Shown here: positions 44,920 to 55,680 of the stretch, one piece after another
How the letters are laid out: each line of letters opens with the position of its first letter
How positions within the stretch are numbered: the stretch's first letter is position 1
Source: Gonatopus flavifemur
Lineage: Eukaryota > Arthropoda > Insecta > Hymenoptera > Dryinidae
Direction: 5' to 3'
Length of the DNA stretch: 64,000 nucleotides
Assembly: GCA_018340375.1 (NCBI GenBank)
Contig: JAFFJZ010000007.1
Location: forward strand, 744,001 to 808,000
Notes under the pieces: generated by a model
The model's database searches: none
Told to the model about the DNA's origin: nothing
Seen by the model: the letters and a program-made list of their open reading frames with translations, nothing else
Made by a program: the position numbers and the translations under genes

Positions 44920-47900
44920 TTTGCATCGGATTCAATACGAACCCATAGGTTCAACCGGAATTCGATGAAATTTATCAACCAGGGTTGGGTGGCACCTTCC
45001 CTATATCTGACCCTGCTAGCGGGTCGATTAATTATCGTTATGCAGTATTTTTATCTCCATTTTGAAAGTAGTTACGAATGGTCCGATTACGCATTAAATC
45101 TAATTAACGACAGGTTCAATACCTCACTCAAATGTGCGTCAGGAAAAGTTTTGATTCTCACCGAGTCTCATCTTGGTACTACCTGTTCAATCTACATCAC
45201 CCACTGAGCGATGTGCTCATTAATTCTTATGAGCCAATCGTCTCCAACCAAAGAATACTGTATGCTAGAATCTCGGTCAAATTACGCATTAAATCTCATT
45301 CGGAGCGTCCGGTTATCACATTTCCAATCTGCCGCTAGTATACGGCAAAATGCATATTGATTCTCATCATTTTACTGCCTGGCATATCCAAATCAGTCTA
45401 CCGTCTGTACTCCGATTAATATACCCATAAGGCAGTAATTTCATACTTTCAATATCTGAAGTCATTACGAATGGTCTGATTACGCATCAAATCCCATTGA
45501 CCACAAGTCCAATACACCACTTAAATGTGCGTCAAAATACTCTTTGATTCTCACCAAATCCCATGTTCATAGTGCCTTTTCAATCTCCACCACTCACTGA
45601 GCGATGTGCTCATTAATTCTCATGAGCCAATCGTCTCCAACCAAAAAATACTGTATGCTAGAATCTCGGTCAAATTACGCATTAAATCTCATTCGGAGCG
45701 TCCGGTTATCTCATTTTCAATCTTCCATTAATATACGTCAAAATGCATATTGATTCTCATCATTTTACTCCCTAGCATATCCGAATCAGCCTACCGTCTG
45801 TACTCCGATTGATACCCATGAAGCAGTAATTTCATACTCTCAATATCGGAAGTGATTACTAATGGTCCAATTACGCATTGAATCCCATTGACCACAAGTC
45901 CAATACACCACTCAAATGTGTGTCAGAATACGCTTTGATTCTCACCGAATCTCATGTTCGTACTGCCTTTTCAATCCATATCACTCACTGAGCGATGTGC
46001 TCATTAATTCTTATGAGCCAATCGTCTCCAACCAAAAAATACTGTATGCTAGAATCTCGGTCAAATCACGCATTAAATCTCAGTCGGAGCGTCCGGTTAT
46101 CTCATTTTCAATCTTCTATTAGTATACGTCAAAATGCATATTGATTCTCATCATTTTACTGCCTGGCATATCCAAATCAGTCTACCGTCTGTACTCCGAT
46201 TAATATACCCATAAGGCAGTAATTTCATACTTTCAATATCTGAAGTCATTACGAATGGTCTGATTACGCATCAAATCCCATTGACCACAAGTCCAATACA
46301 CCACTTAAATGTGCGTCAAAATACGCTTTGATTCTCACCAAATCCCATGTTGGTACTGCCTTTTCAATCTCCATCACTCACTGAGCGATGTGCTCATTGA
46401 TTCTCATGAGCCAATCGTCTCCAACCAAAAAATACTGTATGCTAGAATCTCGGTCAAAGTACGCATTGAATCCCATTGACCACAAGTTCAATACACCACT
46501 TAAATGTGCGTCAAAATACGCTTTGATTCTCACCAAATCTCATGTTGGTACTGCCTTTTCAATCTCCATCACTCACTGAGCGATGTGCTCATTAATTCTT
46601 ATGAGCCAATCGTCTCCAACGAAAAAATACTGTATGCTAGAATCTCGGTCAAATTACGCATTAAATCTCATTCGGAGCGTCCGGTTATCTCATTTTCAAT
46701 CTTCTATTAGTATACGTCAAAATGCATATTGATTCTCATCATTTTACTGCCTGGCATATCCAAATCAGTCTACCGTCTGTACTCCGATTAATATACCCAT
46801 AAGGCAGTAATTTCATACTTTCAATATCTGAAGTCATTACGAATGGTCTGATTACGCATTAAATCCCATTGACCACAAGTCCAATACACCACTTAAATGT
46901 GCGTCAAAATACTCTTTGATTCTCACCAAATCCCATGTTGATAGTGCCTTTTCAATCTCCACCACTCACTGAGCGATGTGCTCATTAATTCTTATGAGCC
47001 AATCGTCTCCAACCAAAAAATACTGTATGCTAGAATCTCGGTCAAATTACGCATTAAATCTCAGTCGGAGCGTCCGGTTATCTGATTTTCAATCTTCTAT
47101 TAGTATACGTCAAAATGCATATTGATTCTCATCATTTTACTGCCTGGCATATCCAAATCAGTCTACCGTCTGTACTCCGATTAATATACCCATAAGGCAG
47201 TAATTTCATACTTTCAATATCTGAAGTCATTACGAATGGTCTGATTACGCATTAAATCCCATTGACCACAAGTCCAATACACCACTTAAATGTGCGTCAA
47301 AATACTCTTTGATTCTCACCAAATCCCATGTTCATAGTGCCTTTTCAATCTCCACCACTCACTGAGCGATGTGCTCATTAATTCTTATGAGCCAATCGTC
47401 TCCAACCAAAAAATACTGTATGCTAGAATCTCGGTCAAATTACGCATTAAATCTCATTCGGAGCGTCCGGTTATCTCATTTTCAATCTTCCATTAATATA
47501 CGTCAAAATGCATATTGATTCTCATCATTTTACTCCCTAGCATATCCGAATCAGCCTACCGTCTGTACTCCGATTGATACCCATGAAGCAGTAATTTCAT
47601 ACTCTCAATATCGGAAGTGATTACTAATGGTCCAATTACGCATTGAATCCCATTGACCACAAGTCCAATACACCACTCAAATGTGTGTCAGAATACGCTT
47701 TGATTCTCACCGAATCTCATCTTGGTAGTGCCTTAGCAATCTACATAACCCATTGAGCGACATGCTCATTAATTCTCATGAGCCAGTCGTCTTTAACCAA
47801 GGAACACTGCATGTTAGAATGCCGGTCAAATTACGCACTAAATATGATTCACAGCGTCCGTTTATTTCATGTAGAATCTTTCGCTATCACACGTCAAAAT

Positions 47901-47960
47901 TCATATTGATTCTCATCATTGTACTACTTAGCATATCCGAATCAGTCAACCGTCTGTACT
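44920..47960 (+). repeat. Right subterminal satellite, 392-bp double unit, about 7 copies
   Basis: The marker GAGCCAATCGTCTCCAAC recurs at 45231, 45624, 46015, 46408, 46603, 46995, 47386 and, diverged, 47777. The step is 391-393 bp except one of 195 bp, showing that the unit is two diverged half-units of about 196 bp. The phrase AATCCCATTGACCACAAGTC reads GGTCAATGGGATT on the other strand, like the left array's ATGGGATTCAAC, so the arrays are inverted relative to each other. Peptide-like frames in it are artefacts. Confidence 0.9.
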
Positions 47961-48955
47961 CCCATTGATTCTGATAACGTTGCAACTTCACAACCCTCAA
48001 TCTTGGAAGTCACAATGAATCATCCTATCACGCATTGAATTCCATCAACAGCATGTCTTGAGTTACGATTAATATCTGACGTAAATGCACATCAGATTAC
48101 GCATCAGTTCTCATCGAATCCCACCGTGATACTGTTTATTCATTCGGCATTAATCATGTGGCCAAATGCTGAATGATTCTCGTTGTCTAATGGCTTCGAT
48201 TATATCAATAATGCGCGTGAAATTTCATGGTTGAATGACTCATACAATCTGAGGAAGAGCACTCGGTAATCATCTATCAATTCTCATCGGATCGTACTTC
48301 AAAACCCCTACTAATTCTCCTCTATTATCGTAAGTGGATTACTCATCTGATCTGGAAGTGTTTGGAGGCGTTACTCCGATTGTTTCTCAGAGTGTAATTC
48401 CTCCTTGATACTCATAATTATACGTAATAATGACCGATCAAATCACATATTGAATCCCACCTAAATGCCCATCAGAATACACATTATTTCTCACTTCGCT
48501 TGATCTCCATGGTACCTGTTCATACCAATCAGATCATTGAGCAGCATGCCAATTGATTCTCATTGTGCTATTTGTTTTATATACTCAATATGCGTGCAGT
48601 AATGATCCGATTGTTTCCCGTTCAGAGTACCAGGCGACTACATGTGAGATCTGACGTGAGTGCACGTTCAATGGCATCTTTATTCCCAAAGAAATTCATC
48701 GTCGTATTCCCTATTTCAGCTATTGAATTCAAGATTTCACTCGAATTAAGCTTGTATATAATTACCCACTGAATCCCACAAAATTCAGTTGTATTAGGCC
48801 AATTAAATCCCACTGTATTCTTCGAATAATCTCAGTGGTATACTGTTTGTTTCTGTTTCATCAATGACACTTGCCCGATCACCCATCTCATTGGATTTAA
48901 CTATCATTATGCATGGACAAAGGTCTGGCCAAATCTGACATGTTCATGAGTTGAT
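47961..48955. repeat. Degenerate outer part of the right subterminal region
   Basis: Keeps scattered CATTGATTCTCATT, TGAATCCCA and GCACATCAGATTACG motifs of the satellite at lower density. No gene. Confidence 0.6.
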
Positions 48956-48993
48956 GAGATTTGGCCAGAATCAACTGGTTTTTTTAACCAGGG
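48956..48993 (-). repeat. Right terminal inverted repeat of the giant element
   Basis: Read inward on the minus strand it begins CCCTGGTTAAAAAAACCAG and continues TTGATTCTGGCCAAATCTC. Followed by the TA duplication at 48994-48995. Confidence 0.9.
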
Positions 48994-49159
48994 TAGTCAA
49001 ATGAGAGAAGAAATGTTTGTGTGTAATTACCGTGATGTTGATTTAGTTAGAGAGGAGTTTCTGAGTTTGGCATTATGTAATCCGAAGGATGATACAAATA
49101 GATTAGCAGTAATCATAGAAGCAACTCTTAAAGAATACATTGAAAAGCAGAGCTTGTGA
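48994..49159 (+). pseudogene. LINE ORF2 C-terminal fragment, right half
   Basis: From 48996 the frame reads SQMREEMFVCNYRDVDL and on to TGA at 49157-49159, completing the tail that starts at 9465. The join is exact after counting TA once. 3' UTR-like sequence follows. The intact frame across the join means the LINE copy had no frameshift here when the giant element landed. Confidence 0.7.
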
Positions 49160-49309
49160 GGTTACCGAAAAGGTAAAAAAGTTATTTTAGTTGATGCGAA
49201 TCCAATTAATTAGGACACCGAGTATGAATTATCAAGTGGATGTAAGATGAGAATTGTATAAATATCTTTGTACTTGTGTATACTTTGGCTTCTCTTGAGG
49301 AGTGAAATT

Positions 49310-49640
49310 GAACAGTCAAACGAACTTACCTGAAGTGAAGTTCGACTGAGATTATACGAAAGCCCCGTTCCAGATGATTACACTGTAGTATGCCTCGTTC
49401 CCGCCAGGTGCCACAACGTTCAGAGCTCCATTTAACTAAAAATTCCCTAGCCACTGGTTTCCCGCCCAGCTTCAACCGACGCTCTTCATAATTGAGAGTT
49501 AAGAAATAGATTTTTGCAAATTCATCAATAAGGGTGGGTATAAAACACTCAAGGGTGGGATGTAATCATCTCGAACGGGGCTTTCGTATAATCTCAGTCG
49601 AACTTCACTTCAGGTAAGTTCGTTTGACTGTTCAATTATA
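49310..49640. repeat. Large inverted repeat at the 3' side of the DIRS element
   Basis: 49313-49390 (TTGAACAGTCAAACGAACTT onward) and 49560-49640 (complement, ending AAGTTCGTTTGACTGTTCAA) form arms of about 75 bp. The phrase CCCCGTTYCANNTGATTACA recurs again near 49653. DIRS elements carry inverted terminal repeats, so this may be its terminus; a separate foldback MITE is the alternative. Confidence 0.5.
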
Positions 49641-50054
49641 CTTCAAGCCCCGTTTCATTGTTACATTGTAGTTGTTCAGAGTGTTTGCAAAATCTCTAAT
49701 GTTACTTTACTTATCATAAATGAAAAACACATATTATTTTGAGTTCATGTTTCATCTTTGGTCCCACAAATTTTTATCAACTCCACGTATCAACTCGTTA
49801 TAAAAACAAAAAATTACTTACGCTTTATGTAATATAAGAAAACTTGTAAACTCCAAATAAACAAAACATATACATTTGTAATATTTCTACTTAACTTAAA
49901 CAATTACACATTTATCAGTCTTGAACTCGAAATCTTAATCTTAGGATTCTATACATTTTTTTTTTTTGGCATGAGCAACCTATCCTTTATCACAGGAATC
50001 ACTTGTATATCATTTGAATGAATTCTCCATAAAACTTCCCGAATTGGGCACAAG

Positions 50055-51180
50055 TTATCGATTGTAAAATCTCGCAAAAGTTTCTGACCTTTCAGACCAC
50101 CCTGCCGTTTTCTTTATCAAATCTAAACTCACTCCTTTGCGCAAGGTCGCGGAAGTGGCTGCGTGTCTAGTTGAGTGGCTCATGAATATAGTCATATCAA
50201 TATTACATCTTTTAAGTACTACCTTAATCCATCTACTTAGAGTTCGACTTCCTACAGCCTTGATCGGCTTTCTAAACGAAATAAATAAGTTTTTCTCTTC
50301 ACAACTAACCTTCTCCGTTTCTTGTATATATTTTTTGACCGCAGTAGCTACACAAAGATGAGGTTTATCCTTGAAAACTGATAACTCCCACAAAGGTTAG
50401 TAACGTGCCGCAGCTGATGTCCTAATGATATCAGGGATCTTAATTACCAAACCTTTAGACGACTCTCTTATGTTTTTTAATTTTATATAAGACAACGTTT
50501 CAACTCGATGAACTGTAGCCAGAGCTAATAAAATTACCGTCTTATAGGTGAACATTTCAATCGAAAATTTTCCCCAAGGAAACCATTTTCCAATTTCCTC
50601 CAACACTGAACTCACATCCCATGTGAAATGGTATTTTGGTGCTGCAGGTCTCAATTTGAATACACCCTTAAAAAATCTAGTTACTAATGGGTCTTTTCCA
50701 ACCCTTCCGTGTGAAATAAGAGAAATCGCCGATCTCATTGAATTTAGAACTCCATAAGGAGCTCCCTCCTCAAACTTTTCTGCCAAAAACTCAAGGAGTG
50801 AAACGGATGTCACATCAAAAAACCCTAAGTTATTCTTCGTACGGTAGGGGGTCTTTTGGCCGAAAAAGTTTTTGGCCGAATCGACATGATTTGACAATCA
50901 CTAGTCGCTTTCAGAGAACACTAGGGAATGACTAGCGATTGTCAAATCATGTCGATTCGGCCAAAAACTTTTTCGGTCAAAAGACTCCCTACCTCTTCGT
51001 ACAAAATTTTTCCCATTGTCGAAACGCTGACCCATATTGCTTTGAAGTTGAAACTGATAATGATGCCAATACAATTTCTAGAGATTTAGCAGGTATTCCT
51101 CGCTTTAACCAAGCTTCCCTGATAACCTGCCTGCTAAAAGTTTGAGGTGTTGAGCTCTTGGGTGTACTTGAGACCTGCAA
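50055..51180 (-). pseudogene. DIRS tyrosine recombinase
   Basis: It would integrate the circular cDNA of the element. The N-terminal part at 51180-50994 contains a core-binding, SAM-like segment (SLSVSTSKQYGSAFRQWEKF). The frame is then interrupted by the MITE at 50843-50993 and resumes at about 50842 with NLGFFDVTSVSLLEFLAEKF. The catalytic domain has MSHSTRHAATSATLRKG and GWSERSETFARFYNR, covering the R-H-R-Y signature (HxxR, then H/W, then Tyr). A TAA at about 50394-50396 replaces one codon between RY and PLWELS. The start overlaps the end of the RNase H frame by about 75 bp in another frame, as usual in DIRS elements. Confidence 0.8.
50843..50993. mobile_element. hAT-like MITE (GGTAGGGGGTC family), copy 3, inside DIRS recombinase
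   Basis: Ends GGTAGGGGGTCTTTTGGCCG and the complement of CGGTCAAAAGACTCCCTACC. CTTCGTAC (or TCTTCGTAC) is repeated on both sides, an 8-9 bp duplication. The interior is palindromic over almost its full length (CGACATGATTTGACAATC and complement). Confidence 0.85.
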
Positions 51181-53035
51181 GGAATCTGAAGTAAATCATC
51201 TGCTGGTCCAAATTCGATACAATCTTTTAGTAATAAGGAACGAAATAGAGGGTACCATGGTTGCGCTGGCCAGTCCGGAGCAATTACAATGCCAGTAGCC
51301 TGCTCAAATTTGATTTTTTGCAACACTTTTAAAATAAGGGCGAACGGTGGAAAGGCATAAAAATACCATCTCTTGCAACTTATAGTGAATGCATCCACAG
51401 CAAACGCTGACCGGTCAGGAAACCACGCAACGTATTTATGAACGAATAAGTCTTTTTCCGGTTTACCACGAACACTTTCTATTATTGCGAATGCTGTATT
51501 TGACAACTCCCACTCTGCATCTACCGGTTTTTGACGTGATAACCTATCTGCTATCACATTCTCCTTTGATGCAATATAGCAAGCGAAAAGGAATACATTT
51601 CTGAGCTCAGCCCATTGCCATATTTTTCGTGAAAGATTATGGAAATTCTGAAACCTGCTACCTCCCATTCGATTGACGTAAGAGATTACCGTGGTGTTGT
51701 CTACTCTCAACAGAATTTCGCAATTCTGTACATCCGATGCCAACGATTCCAATGCTAAATAAATCGCCCTTAATTCTAAATAATTTATATGATGTTGTTT
51801 TTCTATCTCATTCCAACATCCACTTACATTAACTCTTTCGCAGGTTGCGCCCCAACCAGATCTTGAGGCATCTGTAAAAATCGTCAACGCGAAATCCTTT
51901 TTCCTTATAGGATTATACGCAAATAAAATCCTATCCCTCCATCAAGACAAATCCTCACAAGCATTTGTCGACAAAGACATTTGAGCTTTAAAATGCCGAT
52001 CATCAATGATCAACGCCAACTGTTTTTCCCTCTCTAGCCTTTTTGTGTACAGCCAGCCATAAGCAACTGCTGGACAAGCCGCTACTACTTTCCCAATTAA
52101 TTTTGCACAATTCTCTATTGAAATCAAGTCTTTTGTCAAGCAAGTATCTATTTCTTCTTTTATGTTTTCTCTCTTCTTTGAAGGAAGTTCTACAACAAAC
52201 CTCTGGGTTTCAAGTATGAACCCCAAAAATTTGCATCTCTGACTTGGATATAATTGACATTTTTTCCGATCAATTATAAATCCCAGTGAGTTCAACAATT
52301 CCATAGAAACTTTCACATTTCGTCTGCAATCATTGAAATTCTGTGCAATACAAAGAATATCATCCAAGTATATAACAGAAGTCCATCCTTTTCGTCTCAA
52401 AAATTATACAACCGGTTTCATGATTTTTGTAAATATGTAAGGAGCCGTGGCTAGCCCAAAAGGTAGACATGTGAATTCGTAATACTCACCCTTAAAGAGG
52501 AATCTTAAAAATTTCCTACAACTCTTATGAATTGGAATAGCAAAATACGCATCTTGTAAGTCTACTGTAGCCATAAAATAATTTCTCTCTAATAAATAAA
52601 CGGCTACCCCTAAGTTTTCCATCTCAAAATCTTCAGTAATGATAAACTCATTCAATCTTTTTAGATTCAATATGAATCTCTTTGATCCGTCTGTCTTATC
52701 AACTAAAAAATATGTTGACAAGAATTGATCCTTTACTGGTACGCACTTAACCACGGCACCTTTCAATTTCAACTCCCCAATAGCTCTTAGTAGCTCTAGG
52801 TCTTCCTGACTTGGAAATTTTTGCTGTTCAGGAACAAAAACCTGTTCCACCGTTCGTGCAAACTCTATTTTATAACCTTCCATACAGCTAATTACAAACG
52901 AATCCCTCGTAATTTCCTTCCATTTCGATAGAAATTTTCTTAGTCTACCCGCTACTTTACTTACATTCTTCACCGACGATTCTGGCCATTCGTATTGAAT
53001 CGGTTGTTCACCGTCCTTGGGCCCTGATATCGCGG
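51105..53035 (-). pseudogene. DIRS reverse transcriptase - RNase H polyprotein
   Basis: It copies the element's RNA. RT signatures in order: VKCVPVKDQFLSTYFLV, FILNLKRLN, ATVDLQDAYFAIPIH (first Asp), LPFGLATAPYIFTKIM, then VIYLDDILCIA (catalytic YLDD) and GFIIDRKKCQL. RNase H signatures: TIFTDASRSGWGA, NYLELRAIYLAL, RVDNTTVISYVNRMGG, IADRLSR. The tail GIVIAPDWPAQPWYP is typical of DIRS RNase H; no methyltransferase domain is seen. In-frame stops: TAA at 52404-52406, just before the YLDD region, and TGA at 51942-51944, between RT and RNase H. It overlaps the Gag end in a different frame. Confidence 0.85.
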
Positions 53036-53835
53036 ATTGTTTTTGAAGGGGTATCGATTCCTTGCTGAATTTTCCAGTTTAAAGCTGTTTTTGAGGTACT
53101 GGGTTGCGGTTTTTTCGGCAGATGCGTTTTCATAGTTTGCGAAACTTTTTCCATCGCTTTCACTTTTTTAACCTGTTCACCCAGATCTGAACCAAATAAG
53201 AATTTTTCTCGCTTAGTTTCCTTCAAAACGTCTTTGATTGGTTCACTTAAAGCTGGCAAAATAAACGCTCTCCTATTTCTTGAGTGCTCATAATGAGCAA
53301 GTGACAGCAATTTTCCCGCATCACACAGAGACTGTAGCAGACACAATCTATTCAATTCCGCATCCGCACTATTCATGATCATTGTAATTCCAGTACCCAA
53401 GGCGTATAAGGCAGTTCCGACAAGCTCCTGTGTGTCTGCGCAAAACTTGTCTCTTTTAACTGCACTTTCTCCCATCGATATCGACACTTCTGGGTTAATT
53501 GCAGGAGTGTTCAGAAACTCAGGCTTTTTATATCGAGTCAATAGATCCCCCCTTTCTTCTTTCGAACAATCTTCTTTCAACAATACACTCTATCTTTTAC
53601 GTAGAGCAGAATGCAAATCCATATCCAAACCCTTCGATAAAGCAGGATCTTCTCCTAAAATTTCCAGTAGATCGTCATCCAATATTTCTATTTCCTGCTC
53701 ATCTTCTTTTAAAATATCATCCACCGACTTGGTGGTTTGTGGTTTCGCCTCCTCATCCGGAACCTCTGATACCTCATTTTCCTTGTTCGACTCATTATCT
53801 TCCGAATGCGAATCTAGATTCAAAGTACTAGTTTA
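53008..53835 (-). pseudogene. DIRS Gag-like protein
   Basis: The position 5' of RT and the composition mark it as the Gag frame. An acidic N-terminal part (EDEQEIEILDDDLLEILGED) is followed by a TAG at about 53587-53589, then a helical, basic part (ADTQELVGTALYALGTGITM; LSLAHYEHSRNRRAFILPAL) usual for DIRS Gag. No ATG starts the frame; it opens after a stop at about 53836, so the 5' end is missing or mutated. Confidence 0.6.
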
Positions 53836-53900
53836 CAATGAAAGAAAAGAAAAAATCTTTCTCTAAACCAAATATATATATATATATATGGGGCATTCAT

Positions 53901-54189
53901 TGTGAAATCGGCCACCCCCCCCCCCCTCCCACCTGCACATCTCAATTTTGAAGATAGAGATCTCGGAGACCAATCAAAATTTTCGTTGAAGTGTCTACTT
54001 TTCATTACCGTATGGTGTTTTTTGAACATGGCTGCTATTCCGCCAATATGGCGGCTGAAACGAAGGGGAAACGTGTTGAGAATAATCAAAACCATTCCTA
54101 GAAATATGATACGTGGGTGTTGGATAGTTCTGTGGACTGAGGCATGTAATTCGAGCCTTCCGAATTAATTGCATGCGGTTGGAATACTG
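53901..54189. other. Non-coding, no gene seen
   Basis: Starts with a C-rich run (53915-53930), then unique-looking sequence containing CCAATATGGCGGCTGAAACG, an early degenerate copy of the following tandem repeat. Confidence 0.35.
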
Positions 54190-54610
54190 AAATTGCGAAT
54201 GGCGGATCCAATACGGCGGCCGGAAATTCAAAATTGCTTCGAATTTTTTGAAACATGTGGAAAGGGGGTTTTTTGGGTCGCTGATGACGAATCCAAACTC
54301 AGATTTCCGGAATTACAAATAGCGGATCCAATATGGCGCTCCGAGAAATTATAAATCGCTTAAATTTGCGGAAACATTGGCATACTGAAGTTTTTGGTGT
54401 CGCTGATCAAGAATCCGGACTCAGATTTCCGGAATAGCGAATGGGTAATCCAATATGGCGGTCAGAAGAATTATCAATCTCTTGAATTTGTGGAAACAAT
54501 GTCATACTGAGATTTTTGGGGTCGCTGATAGACATTCAAATCCGGATTCTCGGAATTATGAATGGAAGATTCGATATGACGGTCTGGATATGAGGAATCA
54601 TCCGTCCTCT
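54190..54610. repeat. Tandem repeat, about 122-bp unit, 4 copies
   Basis: Variants of GCGGATCCAATATGGCG occur near 54200, 54321, 54444 and 54565. Each is followed by GAATTTNTGGAAACA and TTTTTGGNGTCGCTGAT. 54611-54912 shows nothing further. Confidence 0.7.
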
Positions 54611-54912
54611 GACGAAAATCTTCGTTCCGAGAAAGTTCTGGTCGTTCATTATGAACCTGAGGTCAGATTCCGGAAACCAGAACGAACGCACCACGTTCAA
54701 TGATCCGCAAGCACATTTAATATGATGGGATCGAATATTATATTGATTTCAAGAATTATTTGGGGCCTGATCATACTCATCCTGGAATTCATTTCTGAAG
54801 TGCTGCTTCGCTCCGTCTCTGGTACGGATAATCCCATTCATTCTTCTCACATTCCGTTGAATTTGAGAAATTTACAAAGTCTGAATAGCATAAACAGCAA
54901 AGGTGTTGTGTT

Positions 54913-55661
54913 TTAGACTTTCTGATCAGAATACGTAACTCTTGTGCTCAACATCGCGTCCTTGTGATAATAACTAGCAGGAAACACAGTGCATTGTTCG
55001 GTATCGAAATTCAAATGCTTTTGAGGCATCCTGGCTAACATATACTTAGTTCTCAAAAAATCAAACGTAATCGGTGCTTCGCCATCGCGAAGATTGTGTT
55101 TCCGTTCCTGGATGAAAAGATTCTGTCGCTCAGACATAAATGAATGAGGTTTGAGTATTGTCAGTCTATTGCACAATTGTTGTATAAAATTATCAATTTT
55201 CATCATTACTGTTTGTAGAGTTGAACGATCCGTTGCCGTCCGAACTGAATATTGAATACCTGTGATCAATGAATTCTCCAGTAGATCGTGTAATTTCTCC
55301 GAGAACTGCGAAACTCCTGGACAATCGAACTCTCAATACTTCCAATATTTCCAACTCTATCATTCAATTCATCAACCACCTTGTCATCTCGTAATTTGTA
55401 CGATGAACCTTCTTCCATACATGCAGCTTGAATTCTGGAATTCGCGTATGAGTCAGGAAATTCCTGTAACTTAACCTCCGATATCTTTCGCGAATTTCTA
55501 CCATTGTGTGCGGCTGTTTTGAGTGAATGAATTATTGGCTTTTTTGAAGAATTCGCGGCTTCGTATATTAGAATGTCGAACAAATCAGCTGAAAATAAAC
55601 GAATAAATGCGTGAAATCGATTCTCATCAACTGACAGTGTATTGTTTAGTAATGTCTGCAC
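54913..55661 (-). pseudogene. Unassigned DNA transposon protein, internally deleted minus-strand copy
   Basis: The N-terminal portion (NGRNSRKISEVKLQEFPDSY, IGSIESS) jumps to the later portion (ITGIQYSVRTATDRSTLQT, KPHSFMSERQNLFIQERKHN, FDTEQCTVFPASYY). The middle found in the plus-strand copy is missing, with a frameshift at the joint. The C-terminal DDE-like region is also absent. It faces the plus-strand copy head to head across about 55600-55700. Confidence 0.6.
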
Positions 55662-55680
55662 CTAATTTCATGTGGTTTAA

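Larger units (their letters stand above)
9674..48993. mobile_element. 39.3-kb CACTA/EnSpm-like giant DNA transposon
   Basis: The element is defined by its ends and by its target. The 38-bp inverted termini match at 36 of 38 positions and start CCCTGGTTAAAAAA. TA is duplicated at 9672-9673 and 48994-48995, and the LINE reading frame rejoins exactly when the 39,320 bp plus one TA are removed. Inside are a left satellite (10280-17280), a minus-strand CACTA-like transposase (22095-24761, first exon 28384-28486), an unrecognised minus-strand gene (30345-30894), a plus-strand BEN-domain gene (32392-42451), a right satellite (44920-47960) and many nested MITEs. Subterminal repeats and 2-3 bp duplications are hallmarks of CACTA elements, though canonical ones start CACTA/CACTG. 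The two stops in the transposase suggest this copy cannot mobilise itself. Superfamily assignment is inferred from the transposase and the architecture. Confidence 0.8.
49640..53900 (-). mobile_element. DIRS-type tyrosine-recombinase retrotransposon, degenerate
   Basis: The order on the minus strand is Gag-like (53835-53008), RT-RNase H (about 53035-51105), tyrosine recombinase (about 51180-50055), the layout of DIRS/PAT elements. There is no LTR and no DDE integrase. Each frame has in-frame stops, and the recombinase carries a MITE, so the copy is dead. 49640-50054 is non-coding. The outer right boundary is uncertain, near an (AT)n run at 53868-53890. Confidence 0.8.

Noticed and set aside
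44722..47968. Several frames of 60-160 codons in the right satellite
   Set aside because: They repeat with the 392-bp unit, shift frame between copies and share no protein-like constraint.
9674..48993. A Polinton/Maverick or an integrated large DNA virus (size, inverted ends, BEN domain)
   Set aside because: No protein-primed DNA polymerase, retroviral-type integrase, packaging ATPase, protease or capsid gene is visible; the duplication is 2 bp rather than 5-6 bp; and the only enzyme is a CACTA-like transposase. A BEN domain alone is not evidence for a virus.
9672..48995. A Tc1/mariner element, because of the TA duplication
   Set aside because: The related 60615-62495 element duplicates AA, so TA is not obligatory, and the transposase lacks the Tc1/mariner layout.
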